NCBI RefSeq assembly: GCF_035994945.1
Contig: NZ_CP108677.1
Coordinates: 6,510,001 to 6,574,000 of the forward strand
Source of the DNA: Streptomyces sp. NBC_01216
GTDB taxonomy: Bacteria > Actinomycetota > Actinomycetes > Streptomycetales > Streptomycetaceae
DNA: 64,000 nt
Direction of reading: 5' to 3'
This document shows positions 37,998 to 46,513 of this stretch, one piece after another. The stretch's first letter is position 1. Each line of letters starts with the position of its first letter. The notes below the pieces were generated by a model. That model did no database searches and was not told where the DNA came from. It was given only the letters and a program-made list of their open reading frames with translations. Both the position numbers and the translations under genes were made by a program.

Positions 37998-39293
37998 TCA
38001 GGGCTTTCGTCGGACCGGGCCGAGTTCTGCGGCCGTGACCGTCCGGGTGATGCCGCGTGCGTTCAGATGCTCGCGGTCCGCGGCGCGCGCCGCCAGTACG
38101 ACCGAGGGTCGTACTCCTGCCGCGGCGAGCCGCATGAACGCCTCGAAGAAGGCTCCGCCGGGAGCGCAGACGGAGCGTCCGGCCGCCCCGTCGGGCAGGT
38201 CCAGCACCAGGGCGGTGGTGCGCGGGGCGGCCGGACGGCCGGTCGTGCGGACCTCCGCCACCACCTCGGCGATCGCCCGACCGGCCGGCTTGGCGGCCTG
38301 GTCGTTCGTCAACAGGCCCAGGCCGTATTCCAGTTCGGGGAAGTCGGCGAGCGAGCGGTCGACGTCGTGGGAGCACCACCAGGTGATCCCCCACAGATCC
38401 GGGCAGTCCAGCGCCGCCGCCACCGTCGTACGGGCGAAGCCGGCGGCCCGCTCCGGCGGGATGTGCGGGGCCGGGGCCCCGACCTCCTGGAGCCACACCT
38501 GCCGCGCCGGGTCGTCGGCCCACGCCTTGGACAGCTCGATCAGGTACGCGGCGTGCTGTCCGGTGGCGACGGCGTCGGCGCCGTAGCGCTGGGCGGTGCC
38601 GTTGAACACCCAGGAGTGCACGGCGGTCGCCGCGCCCAGCCGCGCCGCGTGCCCGGGGGTGAACGGATGGTCGTCCAGGTACCAGGCCGCGTCGTACTCC
38701 GCGTGCAGATGCAGCCGGCCCGGCGCGCCCTCCTCGCAGGCTTCCAGCATCCGGCGTAGCCAGTGCGCGGCCTGAGCGGGTGTGATGCGGTCCGGGTCCG
38801 GATGCGGGTCGCCGGAGAACTGGTTGATCTCGTTGCCGAGTGTCATGCCGAGGAAGTTGGGCCGGTCGGCGAGGGCCGAGGCGAGGGTGCGCAGGTACGC
38901 GGCCTGGCTGTCGAGGACGTCGGGGTCGGTGAACAGGTTCCGCCGGTGCCAGCTCACCGTCCAGGAGGGCCGGAAGTCGAAGCTGGACAGATGGCCCTGG
39001 AGTCCGTCGACGGCGACGTCGAGCCCGCGTTCGCCCGCCGCGTCCGCCAGGAGTACCAGCTGCTCGACCGCGCGCGGCCGAATCAGGGAGCGGTTCGGCT
39101 GGAAGACCGGCCAGAGCGGGAAGACCCGGACGTGGTCGAGTCCGAGGGCCGCGACGGAGTCGAGATCGGCCCGGACGGTGTCCGGGTCGAAGTCGAGCCA
39201 GTGATGGAACCAGCCTTCGCTCGGTGTGTAGTTGACTCCGAACCGCGGGACCCGCGAGGGGGGCTCGGCCGGTGGCGGCGGGGAGGTGGGCAT
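37998..39293 (-). CDS. Glycoside hydrolase family 5 beta-mannosidase (GH5_18-like)
   Basis: A 431-residue (beta/alpha)8 enzyme of clan GH-A without a signal peptide: FGVNYTPSEGWFHHWLDFDP, HVRVFPLWPVFQP, acid/base in TLGNEINQFSG (~E153) and nucleophile in WLQEVGAPAPHIPP (~E267), with ITWWCSHDVDRS near the active site. The short GVNYTPSEGWFHHW start and its association with GH38 and GH85 fit subfamily 18, whose studied members cleave the Man-beta-1,4-GlcNAc of N-glycan cores; subfamily is inferred. ATG 39293 has an AAAGGA; ATG 39317 would overlap the permease stop as ATGA and is an alternative start. Confidence 0.85.
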   Translation of the reverse strand: MPTSPPPPAEPPSRVPRFGVNYTPSEGWFHHWLDFDPDTVRADLDSVAALGLDHVRVFPLWPVFQPNRSLIRPRAVEQLVLLADAAGERGLDVAVDGLQGHLSSFDFRPSWTVSWHRRNLFTDPDVLDSQAAYLRTLASALADRPNFLGMTLGNEINQFSGDPHPDPDRITPAQAAHWLRRMLEACEEGAPGRLHLHAEYDAAWYLDDHPFTPGHAARLGAATAVHSWVFNGTAQRYGADAVATGQHAAYLIELSKAWADDPARQVWLQEVGAPAPHIPPERAAGFARTTVAAALDCPDLWGITWWCSHDVDRSLADFPELEYGLGLLTNDQAAKPAGRAIAEVVAEVRTTGRPAAPRTTALVLDLPDGAAGRSVCAPGGAFFEAFMRLAAAGVRPSVVLAARAADREHLNARGITRTVTAAELGPVRRKP

Positions 39294-39313
39294 GCTCGGG
39301 TCCTTTCCGGAGG

Positions 39314-40156
39314 TCATCCCTTGACCGCGCCTTCTTCGACGCCCTTGAAGAAGAACCGCTGGAGCACGGCGAACACGGCGACGACGGGCAGGAAGGCGAT
39401 CATGGTGCCGGCGGCGATGAGCCGCGGATTGGCGGTGAACGTCCCGTCGAGATAGCGCAGTCCGACGGTGAGGGTGTAGTGCTCGGGGTCGTTGAGGACG
39501 ATGAGGGGCCACAGGAAGTCGTCCCAGGCGCCGATGAAGGTGAAGATCACGACCACACTGAGCATGCCCCGTACGTTCGGCAGCCCCACATGGATCAGGC
39601 GCTGCGGGACGTTGGCTCCGTCGATCAGGGCGGCGGCGTCAAGCTCCGGCGGAACGGCCCGGAAGGCGGTGTACATCAGCAGGACGTTGAGCATGGCGAT
39701 CGCTCCGGGCAGGGCCACGCCGAGCAGGGTGTCGGACAGCCCCATCCCGCGGACGGTCACGTACTGGGAGACCAGGGTGACCTCGCCGGGCAGGACGAGC
39801 GTGGCCAGGAAGAGGCCGAGCAGCCACCGTGCCCCGCGGAAGCGCAGCCGGGACAGGGCGAAGCCGGCGAGGGTGGCGCCCACCACGTTGCCGACGACCG
39901 CCACCGAGGCCACCACCAGGGAGTTGGCGGCATACGTCCAGACGGGGACGGTGTCGGCGACGTCGGCGTAGTTGGCGAACGTCGGCTCCCGGGGCAGGAA
40001 GTCCGGCGTACGCGCGTACACGTCCTCGCCCGGGCCCTTGAACGAGGTCGACAACTGCCAGAGGAACGGGCCGACGGTGAGCAGCAGGACCAGCGCGAGC
40101 AGGAGGTAGCGCACCGTCCGCGCACCGGCCGATGGGGCGCCGAAGGTCCGGGACAC
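39314..40156 (-). CDS. Carbohydrate ABC transporter permease (MalG-type)
   Basis: A 280-residue inner-membrane permease with six helices. It has the CUT1-family EAA loop (EAA-like AALIDGANVPQRLIHVGLPN), TFKGPGEDVY near the N-terminus and the FPLW-like DFLWPLIVL. It pairs with the MalF-type permease just upstream (4 bases between them). No ATPase gene is in the cluster, so a shared MsiK-type ATPase elsewhere in the genome is expected, as is usual in Streptomyces. Confidence 0.9.
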   Translation of the reverse strand: MSRTFGAPSAGARTVRYLLLALVLLLTVGPFLWQLSTSFKGPGEDVYARTPDFLPREPTFANYADVADTVPVWTYAANSLVVASVAVVGNVVGATLAGFALSRLRFRGARWLLGLFLATLVLPGEVTLVSQYVTVRGMGLSDTLLGVALPGAIAMLNVLLMYTAFRAVPPELDAAALIDGANVPQRLIHVGLPNVRGMLSVVVIFTFIGAWDDFLWPLIVLNDPEHYTLTVGLRYLDGTFTANPRLIAAGTMIAFLPVVAVFAVLQRFFFKGVEEGAVKG

Positions 40157-40160
40157 GGGA

Positions 40161-41033
40161 TCAGGCCGGCTTCCGGTCGAGCCGGGCGAGCAGCAGCATC
40201 GGGCCCAGAGTGATCACGAAGAGGACGAGGCTCAGCGCGGAGGCGTAGCCGAGATGGCCGGTGAAGCCGCGGCTGTACATCTGGATGAGCATGACCACCG
40301 ACATGTCCCGGCCGCCCGGTCCGCCGGTGCCGTCGGACAGGACGTACAACTCGGAGAAGACCCGCAGCGCGGAGACCGAGACCAGCACGGCGACCAGCGT
40401 CATCGCGGGCCGGACGCCCGGCAGGGTGACGTGCAGGAACCGTCGGATCGCGGAGGCCCCGTCGACGGCGGCTGCCTCGTGGAGTTCGCGTCCGACGTTC
40501 CCGAGCGCGGACAGGTAGATGACCATGTAGTAGCCGAGTCCCTTCCACACCGTCAGCGCGATCGCGCTGAACAGCAGCAGCCAGCGGTCGGTGAGGAAGG
40601 GGACCGGACGGTCCGCGAGGCCGAGCTGTCCGAGGAGTCCGTTGACCAGACCGCGGTCGTCGAGCACCCAGCCCCAGATCAGTCCGACCACGACGGCCGA
40701 GGCGACGACCGGGGTGTAGAAGGCCGTGCGGAAGAACGCGATGCCCGGCAGCCTCCGTTCCACCAGGAGGGCCAACAGCAGGGGCAGCACGGTGAGCAGC
40801 GGCAGGCAGACCAGCAGGTAGACGATGCTGTTGACCAGGGCGTCGGCCAACTGTTCGTCGTCGAGGGCCCGTTCGTAGTTCTCCAGGCCGGTGAACCGGC
40901 CGCCGCCGAGAGGCCGGGCGTCGCTGAACGACAGGACCACGGTGTTGACGGCCGGCCACAGGTTGAAGACGGCGAGCCAGACGACGGCGGGCCCGGCGAG
41001 CAGCCACGGGGTGAACCAGCGCCGGTGGGTCAT
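40161..41033 (-). CDS. Carbohydrate ABC transporter permease (MalF-type)
   Basis: A 290-residue permease with six helices: TPWLLAGPAVVWLAVFNLWP at the start, FFRTAFYTPVVASAVVVGLI, and the EAA loop ELHEAAAVDGASAIRRFLHV. ATG 41033 follows AGGAAGG; the longer in-frame reading upstream is antisense to the solute-binding gene region and not coding. Second gene of the N-glycan uptake operon. Confidence 0.9.
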   Translation of the reverse strand: MTHRRWFTPWLLAGPAVVWLAVFNLWPAVNTVVLSFSDARPLGGGRFTGLENYERALDDEQLADALVNSIVYLLVCLPLLTVLPLLLALLVERRLPGIAFFRTAFYTPVVASAVVVGLIWGWVLDDRGLVNGLLGQLGLADRPVPFLTDRWLLLFSAIALTVWKGLGYYMVIYLSALGNVGRELHEAAAVDGASAIRRFLHVTLPGVRPAMTLVAVLVSVSALRVFSELYVLSDGTGGPGGRDMSVVMLIQMYSRGFTGHLGYASALSLVLFVITLGPMLLLARLDRKPA

Positions 41034-41098
41034 GGAGTGGGTGCCTTCCTGGCGGGGGCCTGCCGAGAGGGCGGCCGGTCGGGGCGGTGGCGGCGCGC

Positions 41099-42382
41099 TC
41101 AGTCCCGGAGCATCCGGTCCGCGCGGGCGACCGCGGTGTCCAGGGCCTCCTGGGACCCTGTCCGTCCGCTGAGGGCCAAAGCGATCTGCTGGTTGATCAC
41201 CGTCTTGATCGCGTCGTTGGCCTGGACCGGCTCCAGCACCGTGGCCCGCGCGAGCGAGGCGAACGCGGTGACCTTGGCGTCGCCCGCGTTGGTGCCGTCG
41301 CTCCGGCTGAAGTAGGGGTCCTGGGCAGAGGCCCTCGTGGAGGGGAAGACGCTGGTGAGGCGGGCGAAGGCCGCCTGGTTCCCGGCGTTCGTCACCCAGC
41401 GGGCCAGGGCCAGCGCGGTCGCGCGGTTCCCGGAGTGGCTCGCCACCGACAGCCCCTGGACGTACAGCGGCGGCGTGCCCATCGCGGGGGAGGAGACGAC
41501 CTTGGGCGCCAGGCTCGGGTTGTCCGTGGCCAGCGAGGTGATGTAGTTGCCGCCGGCGGTGGTCCAGGCGGCGGTGCCCGCGGTGAACAGCTTGGTGTTG
41601 CCCGCGTACGTCTCGGTCAGCACGTCCCGGGGGAGCAGCCCCTCGCGGAAGGCGGCCCGGTAGGTGTCGAGCAGCGCTGCGGCCTCGGGGGTGTTGAAGG
41701 TGAAGCGGGTGCCGTCCTCGGACATCAGCGGCACACCGGCGCCGGCGAAGTCCATGAGTCCGGGTTTGCGGCTCATCAGGTAGACCGACCCGTTCGACCG
41801 CTCCTTCACCGTCCTGGCGGCCGTGATCAACTGTCGCAGGTCGGCCGGCGGCTTCGCCGGGTCGAGTCCGTACCGCCGGAGCTGGTCCGCGTTCCAGTAG
41901 TTGACGTCGGTGTTGAGGTACCAGGGGTAGCCGTACACACCCTCCCGGCCGGTGAACCGGTAGGCGTCGGTGCCGCCCTTCACGTAGTCCGCCTCGAGCT
42001 TCGGGTCGGCGGCGCCCACGTCGAGCAGCAGGCGGCGCTTCACCAGGGGCAGGGCGAAGTCCGGCGGCAGGTTGACCACGTCGGGCAGGGTGCCGCCGGC
42101 CGCCTGGCTGAGGACCTTCTCCGAGTACCCCTCGCCCGGCTGGTCGAGCCACTCGACCTCGACTCCCGGGTGCTCCTTCTCGAAGGCGTCGAGCACGCCT
42201 TCCATGTACGCCGTGAACGTGGGCTTCAGCGCCCAGGTCTGCAGGGAGACCCTGCCGCGTATCTCACCGCCCCCGGAGGGGACGCCGCGGTCCGTGCCGT
42301 CGACGCCGCCCAGCCCGCAGCCCGCCAGCAGCGCCGCCGTGGCCACGGCGGCGGCCGTCCGCATCCAGTCAGTTCTTCGCAT
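41099..42382 (-). CDS. Carbohydrate ABC transporter substrate-binding lipoprotein
   Basis: A 427-residue family-1 solute-binding protein. The lipoprotein signal ends in the lipobox LLAGC (Cys ~22). The mature part has VSLQTWALKPTFTAYMEGVL, FEKEHPGVEVEW, GTLPDVVNLPPDFALPL, YGYPWYLNTDVNYWNADQLR and FTAGTAAWTTAGGNY, a typical oligosaccharide-binding layout. First gene of the operon; its promoter region contains the LacI-type operator at 42425. Expected ligand: mannose-containing oligosaccharide released by the GH85 enzyme (inference from gene neighbourhood). Confidence 0.9.
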   Translation of the reverse strand: MRRTDWMRTAAAVATAALLAGCGLGGVDGTDRGVPSGGGEIRGRVSLQTWALKPTFTAYMEGVLDAFEKEHPGVEVEWLDQPGEGYSEKVLSQAAGGTLPDVVNLPPDFALPLVKRRLLLDVGAADPKLEADYVKGGTDAYRFTGREGVYGYPWYLNTDVNYWNADQLRRYGLDPAKPPADLRQLITAARTVKERSNGSVYLMSRKPGLMDFAGAGVPLMSEDGTRFTFNTPEAAALLDTYRAAFREGLLPRDVLTETYAGNTKLFTAGTAAWTTAGGNYITSLATDNPSLAPKVVSSPAMGTPPLYVQGLSVASHSGNRATALALARWVTNAGNQAAFARLTSVFPSTRASAQDPYFSRSDGTNAGDAKVTAFASLARATVLEPVQANDAIKTVINQQIALALSGRTGSQEALDTAVARADRMLRD

Positions 42383-42424
42383 CGCAAGGTCTCCCGGTCT
42401 GTTCCGACGGACGAGGCAGCGCTA

Positions 42425-42438
42425 CTAAACCGGTCTAG
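42425..42438. promoter_or_regulatory. LacI-family operator between the ABC operon and lacI gene
   Basis: CTAAACCGGTCTAG, an imperfect 14-bp palindrome of the LacI/GalR type with a central CG. It shares the consensus CTAAAMCRGTYTAG with the site at 43533-43546. It lies 43 bases upstream of the solute-binding protein start and 68 bases upstream of the lacI start. Confidence 0.75.
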
Positions 42439-42505
42439 CGATCGGGGACTATGCTCCCGCTAGACTCCGCTGTCAAGGCACGGAACAGGACGGAAGGGGC
42501 CGCGC

Positions 42506-43546
42506 GTGGCCAGACCGACGATCGCCGACATCGCGCGGCGGGCCGGGGTGTCCAAGGGGGCGGTGTCCTTCGCGCTGAACGGACGGCCCGGCGTCAGCGA
42601 GGAGACCCGGGGGCGCATCCTGCGGGTCGCCGAGGAGATGAACTGGCGCCCGCACAGCGCCGCACGCGCCCTCGGCGGAGCGCGGGCCGGTGCCGTCGGG
42701 CTCGTCCTCGCCCGCCCCGCCAGGACCATCGGGATCGAGCCGTTCTTCAGTCAGCTGCTCAGCGGGCTCCAGGCCGCCCTCTCCGTCCACGGCACGGCCC
42801 TCCAGCTGCTCGTCGTCGAGGACACCGCCGCCGAGATCGAGGTCTACCGCCGCTGGACCTCCGAACACCGCGTGGACGGTTTCGTCCTGGTCGACCTCCA
42901 GGTCCGGGACCCGCGCATCGCGGTCCTGGAACACCTCGGTGTACCCGTCACCGTCCTCGGCGGCCCCGGCCGCCACGGCCGCCTCCCGTGCATCTGGGCC
43001 GACGACCGCGAGGCGATGGTGTCGATCGTCGAGTACCTCGCCGCGCTCGGACACCGGCGGATCGCCCACCTGGCCGGGCTGCCCGCCTTCCAGCACACCC
43101 AGCGCCGCATCCGCGCGGTGCGGGACAGCGCCCGACGGCTCGGCCTCACCGAGGCGCTCTCCCTGCCGACCGACTTCAGCGACGCCGAGGGAGCGGCCGC
43201 CACCCGGGCGCTCCTGGCCCGGAGGTCGCGGCCCACCGCGATCGTCTACGACAACGACGTGATGGCGGTGGCCGGTCTCGGCGTGGCCGGCGAGATGGGA
43301 GTGGACGTGCCCGGCGAGCTGTCCATCGTCTCCTTCGACGACTCGACGCTCACCCGTATCGTGCACCCCTCGCTCACCGCGCTCACCCGCGACACCTTCG
43401 CCCTCGGGGAACAGGTCGCCCGCTCCCTGCTCGCCCTGGTCGACGATCCGGCCACCGCGCGGGACGTCAGGAACCCGACCCCCCGGCTCACGGTCCGTGA
43501 GAGCACGGCGCCGCCACCCTTGACCCTGGCGGCTAAAACAGTTTAG
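42506..43546 (+). CDS. LacI-family transcriptional repressor of the glycan locus
   Basis: A 346-residue LacI/GalR regulator. The N-terminal helix-turn-helix and hinge are canonical (PTIADIARRAGVSKGAVSFA, NWRPHSAARALGG), followed by a periplasmic-binding-protein-like sensor domain ending in VPGELSIVSFDDSTLTRIVH and PSLTALTRDT. GTG 42506 is the first start in frame. It is divergent from the sugar ABC operon and upstream of the GH85 gene, with a matching palindrome on each side of the gene; it probably represses both until an N-glycan-derived sugar binds. Its stop codon TAG is part of the second operator. Confidence 0.9.
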   Translation: MARPTIADIARRAGVSKGAVSFALNGRPGVSEETRGRILRVAEEMNWRPHSAARALGGARAGAVGLVLARPARTIGIEPFFSQLLSGLQAALSVHGTALQLLVVEDTAAEIEVYRRWTSEHRVDGFVLVDLQVRDPRIAVLEHLGVPVTVLGGPGRHGRLPCIWADDREAMVSIVEYLAALGHRRIAHLAGLPAFQHTQRRIRAVRDSARRLGLTEALSLPTDFSDAEGAAATRALLARRSRPTAIVYDNDVMAVAGLGVAGEMGVDVPGELSIVSFDDSTLTRIVHPSLTALTRDTFALGEQVARSLLALVDDPATARDVRNPTPRLTVRESTAPPPLTLAAKTV

Positions 43547-43548
43547 CC
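43531..43548. promoter_or_regulatory. LacI-family operator overlapping the lacI stop codon
   Basis: GGCTAAAACAGTTTAGCC, an 18-bp inverted repeat (arms GGCTAAA/TTTAGCC) whose TTTAG includes the lacI stop codon. The 14-bp core CTAAAACAGTTTAG matches the operator at 42425. It lies about 190 bases upstream of the GH85 gene, which it presumably controls. Confidence 0.75.
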
Positions 43549-43581
43549 TCCCCGGGCGAGACGACCGCCGCCGCACACCGC

Positions 43582-43610
43582 GCCCGCTCCCGGCCCCACC
43601 GGGAGCGGGC
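43582..43610 (+). terminator. Strong hairpin after lacI, ahead of the GH85 gene
   Basis: A perfect 12-bp stem GCCCGCTCCCGG / CCGGGAGCGGGC with a CCCCA loop, 36 bases after the lacI stop. It would end the lacI transcript. Since an operator lies before it and the GH85 gene after it, it could also act as a leader hairpin in a transcript starting at the operator. Confidence 0.7.
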
Positions 43611-43739
43611 CGCCGTGTGCCGCTTGAGGCCCGAAGACCGGCACACGCCGTGGACCAGGCGTCGTGCCCCGTGCCATCCGCACCATCAGCACCTCCCGTA
43701 CACCCAGCACCCTCACCTTCCGCTGGACCGGAGTTCCGG

Positions 43740-46193
43740 ATGAGACGACACCTTCCACTGACACCGGGACGGGCCGCGATCGCCGCCGCGCTCGGCCTCG
43801 CCCTCCTCGCCCCCTTGCCGAGCGCCGCGGCGGCGGACCCGCCGCGCGCCCCGGCGCCACCCTCCGCGGCGGCCCCGGCCCGCGGGGACCAGCCCCACGC
43901 CTCCTACTGGCACCCCGACACCCTCCTGGACTGGGACCCCGGCACCGACCCCGACGCACCGTTCAACCGCTCCCGGGTCCCCCTGCGGACCCGCGTCTCC
44001 GATCCCGCGCTCCGGGCCAACGCCAACGCCCGCGCCGGCGAAGGCGGGATCACCGGCCTGGTCTCCTTCGGCCCCACCTCGGACAACCCCTCACAGGGCT
44101 CGGCCGACCCGGACTACTACGCCTTCGGGCACTGGCAGTACCTCGACAAGCTGGTGTTCTGGGGCGGCTCCGCGAGCGAGGGCCTGATCCTCGCCCCGAA
44201 CGCGACCGTCATCGACGCCGCCCACCGCAACGGCGTCAAGGTCTACGGCACGGTCTTCTTCCCGCCCACCGCCTACGGCGGCCGGATCCAGTGGGTCCGC
44301 GACTTCGCCCGGAGGACGGGCTCCACCTTCCCCGTCGCCGACAAACTCGTCGAAGTCGCCCGCTACTACGGCTTCGACGGCTGGTTCGTCAACCAGGAGA
44401 CCGCCGGTGGCGACGCCGCCCTCGCCACCGACCTGCGCGACGAGATGCGCTACGCGCGCGCCCTCGGCCCCGTCGACTTCATGTGGTACGACGCGATGAC
44501 CGAGTCCGGCGCGGTGAGCTGGCAGGACGCCCTGACGTCCGCCAACGACTCCTTCCTCCAGGAAGGGACACGGCGCACCTCCGACTCGATGTTCCTCGAC
44601 TTCGGTTGGAACGCCGCCGGCCTGGACTCCTCGCGGACCCTCGCCAGGAACCTCGGCCGCAGTGAGTACGAACTGTTCGCCGGCATCGACACCGAGGCGA
44701 ACGGATACCGGACCTCCGTCCCCTGGAACGCGGTCTTCCCTCCGGGACGGCCTCACGTCACCTCGCTCGGCATCTACCGTCCCGAGTGGACGTACACCTC
44801 CTCGACGGACCGCGCCGACTCCCATGCCCGCGAGGCGCGCTTCTGGGACGGCCCGCACGGCGATCCGTCGGACACCACGACCGCCTCGGCCTGGAAGGGG
44901 CTCGCGCACTACGTCGCCGAGTCGTCCGCCGTCACCGCCAAGCCCTTCGTCACGTCCTTCGGCGCCGGCCAGGGCGACTTCCACCACTCCGCCGGTGTCC
45001 GTGTCGCCACCGGGGGCTGGAACAACCTCTCGCTCCAGGACGTGCCCCCCACCTACCGGTGGCTGGTCGAGTCCGACGGGACCGCCCTGCACCCCTCGAT
45101 CGACTTCACCGACGCCTACGAGGGCGGCTCCTCGCTACGCCTGACCGGCAGACTCGACGCCGTCAACACCGTGCGGCTCTACCAGACGCGGCTCCCCGTG
45201 GCCGACGACACCCGGCTGTCCGTGGTCGTGAGGACCCCGGCCGCCGGCCCCACCCGCCTCAGCGCCGCCCTCGCCTTCACCGACGCCCCCACCACCTTCA
45301 CGACGCTGGACCTCGGCTCCACCACGACGTCCGGCTGGGAACCCAAGACCCTCGACCTCTCGGCGTTCGCCGGACGGACCATCGCCCAGATCGGCCTGCG
45401 GGCATCGGGTTCCGACGCCTCCTACGACGTGAGGGTCGGCCAGATCGCCGTGTACGACGGGGCTGTGGACGTCACGGCCGCGCCGACCGCGTTCGGCGTC
45501 CTCGGCGCGACCGACGTGAGCCCCACCCGCAAGTCCCTGCGGCTGTCCTGGACGGCGCCCGCGGGGCCCGTGCACCACTACGAGGTGTACCGGCGCGACG
45601 CCGGCGGCCGCACCTTCCTGGGCGCCACCCCGAACGACGCGTACTTCGTCCCGGGCCTGGACCGCGTCGGCACCGAGACCAGCACGACCCTCGAGGTCGA
45701 GGCCGTCTCCGCCGAGTACGGCCGTTCGCCCGCCGCCACCACCTCGGTCGGCTGGTCCCCGGCCACCGAGACCAACCTGGCGCTGAACCGCCCCGCCACC
45801 GCCTCCGGCAGCTGCAACAGCGCCGAGACCCCGGACAAGGCGGTCAACGGCTCCGTCTCGGGCGGCGACGCCGACAAGTGGTGTACGACGACGAGCGCCA
45901 AGTGGCTGGAGGTCGATCTCGGTTCCGTCCGGGCCCTGAACCGCTTCGTCGTCCGCCACGCCGCCGCCGGCGGCGAGAACGACACCTGGAACACCCTGGA
46001 CTTCACGGTGAAGGTACGCGCCTCGGCCGGTGAGCCGTGGGTCACCGCGGCGTCCGTCACCGGCAACACCGCCGCCGTCACGACGCATCCGGTCAGCGTC
46101 ACCGCGCGCTTCCTGCGTCTGGAGGTGACGAGACCGACCCAGACCACCGACCCGGCCGCCCGGATCTACGAGTGGGAGGCGTGGGGGTCCTGA
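43740..46193 (+). CDS. Secreted endo-beta-N-acetylglucosaminidase, glycoside hydrolase family 85, with discoidin-type module
   Basis: An 817-residue secreted enzyme. The signal peptide is ~1-32 (AAIAAALGLALLAPLPSAAA). The GH85 barrel has ASYWHPDTLLDWDP, PLRTRV, FGHWQYLDKLVFWGG, NGVKVYGTVFFPP and the catalytic pair in GFDGWFVNQETAGG (N218 and E220), where Asn positions the substrate N-acetyl group and Glu is the acid. FLDFGWN and ELFAGIDTEANGY follow. The C-terminus has an Fn3-like segment and an F5/8 discoidin domain (~685-817, NLALNRPATASGS). It would release high-mannose N-glycans from glycoproteins outside the cell, feeding the ABC importer. Its TGA stop lies in a solo terminal repeat of the MITE-like element. 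Confidence 0.9.
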   Translation: MRRHLPLTPGRAAIAAALGLALLAPLPSAAAADPPRAPAPPSAAAPARGDQPHASYWHPDTLLDWDPGTDPDAPFNRSRVPLRTRVSDPALRANANARAGEGGITGLVSFGPTSDNPSQGSADPDYYAFGHWQYLDKLVFWGGSASEGLILAPNATVIDAAHRNGVKVYGTVFFPPTAYGGRIQWVRDFARRTGSTFPVADKLVEVARYYGFDGWFVNQETAGGDAALATDLRDEMRYARALGPVDFMWYDAMTESGAVSWQDALTSANDSFLQEGTRRTSDSMFLDFGWNAAGLDSSRTLARNLGRSEYELFAGIDTEANGYRTSVPWNAVFPPGRPHVTSLGIYRPEWTYTSSTDRADSHAREARFWDGPHGDPSDTTTASAWKGLAHYVAESSAVTAKPFVTSFGAGQGDFHHSAGVRVATGGWNNLSLQDVPPTYRWLVESDGTALHPSIDFTDAYEGGSSLRLTGRLDAVNTVRLYQTRLPVADDTRLSVVVRTPAAGPTRLSAALAFTDAPTTFTTLDLGSTTTSGWEPKTLDLSAFAGRTIAQIGLRASGSDASYDVRVGQIAVYDGAVDVTAAPTAFGVLGATDVSPTRKSLRLSWTAPAGPVHHYEVYRRDAGGRTFLGATPNDAYFVPGLDRVGTETSTTLEVEAVSAEYGRSPAATTSVGWSPATETNLALNRPATASGSCNSAETPDKAVNGSVSGGDADKWCTTTSAKWLEVDLGSVRALNRFVVRHAAAGGENDTWNTLDFTVKVRASAGEPWVTAASVTGNTAAVTTHPVSVTARFLRLEVTRPTQTTDPAARIYEWEAWGS

Positions 46194-46226
46194 GAGCCTG
46201 TCGGGCGGCCCTCCGTCCGACAGGGC
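46191..46226 (+). terminator. Hairpin after GH85, resembling a solo end of the MITE-like element
   Basis: CTGAGAGCCTGTCGGGCGGC is nearly identical to the terminal repeat of the element at 23673, and is directly followed by an inverted CCGTCCGACAGGGC. The two can pair over about 13 bases with a 4-base loop. It may be a terminator derived from a collapsed element. Confidence 0.55.
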
Positions 46227-46513
46227 GCGCCCGCGCGCCGCACGCTTGACGCACGGGTACCAGGGAGGAGAATGCCGAGGGCAACGGACATCCCGGTCGA
46301 ACCGCGTGCGGCGGCGGGGCCACGGCGCGCGTCACCGGTCCCCGGAGGCTCCCTTCGCGGCGTCGCGGGTGCGCGCGACAGGCCCGCGATCCGCTCCTGA
46401 CGGCAGCTCCGCACGTGCCAGGGCGCAGCGCCGGGGCCGGGCCCCGCGCCCGGTCTTCCCGCGGACCCGCCGGGCCGACCCGCCCGGCTCACACCGGCAG
46501 GACCCGGAGGCCC
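46227..46513. other. Intergenic stretch between GH85 and HAD genes
   Basis: About 290 bases. One 42-codon frame begins at ATG 46272 with GGAGGAG only one base upstream, too close for efficient initiation, and its Arg/Ala-rich product has no resemblance to known proteins. Otherwise nothing recognisable. Confidence 0.45.

Noticed and set aside
46272..46400. A 42-codon frame with GGAGGAG next to ATG
   Set aside because: The spacing of one base between RBS and ATG is too short and the product is Arg/Ala-rich without a family.
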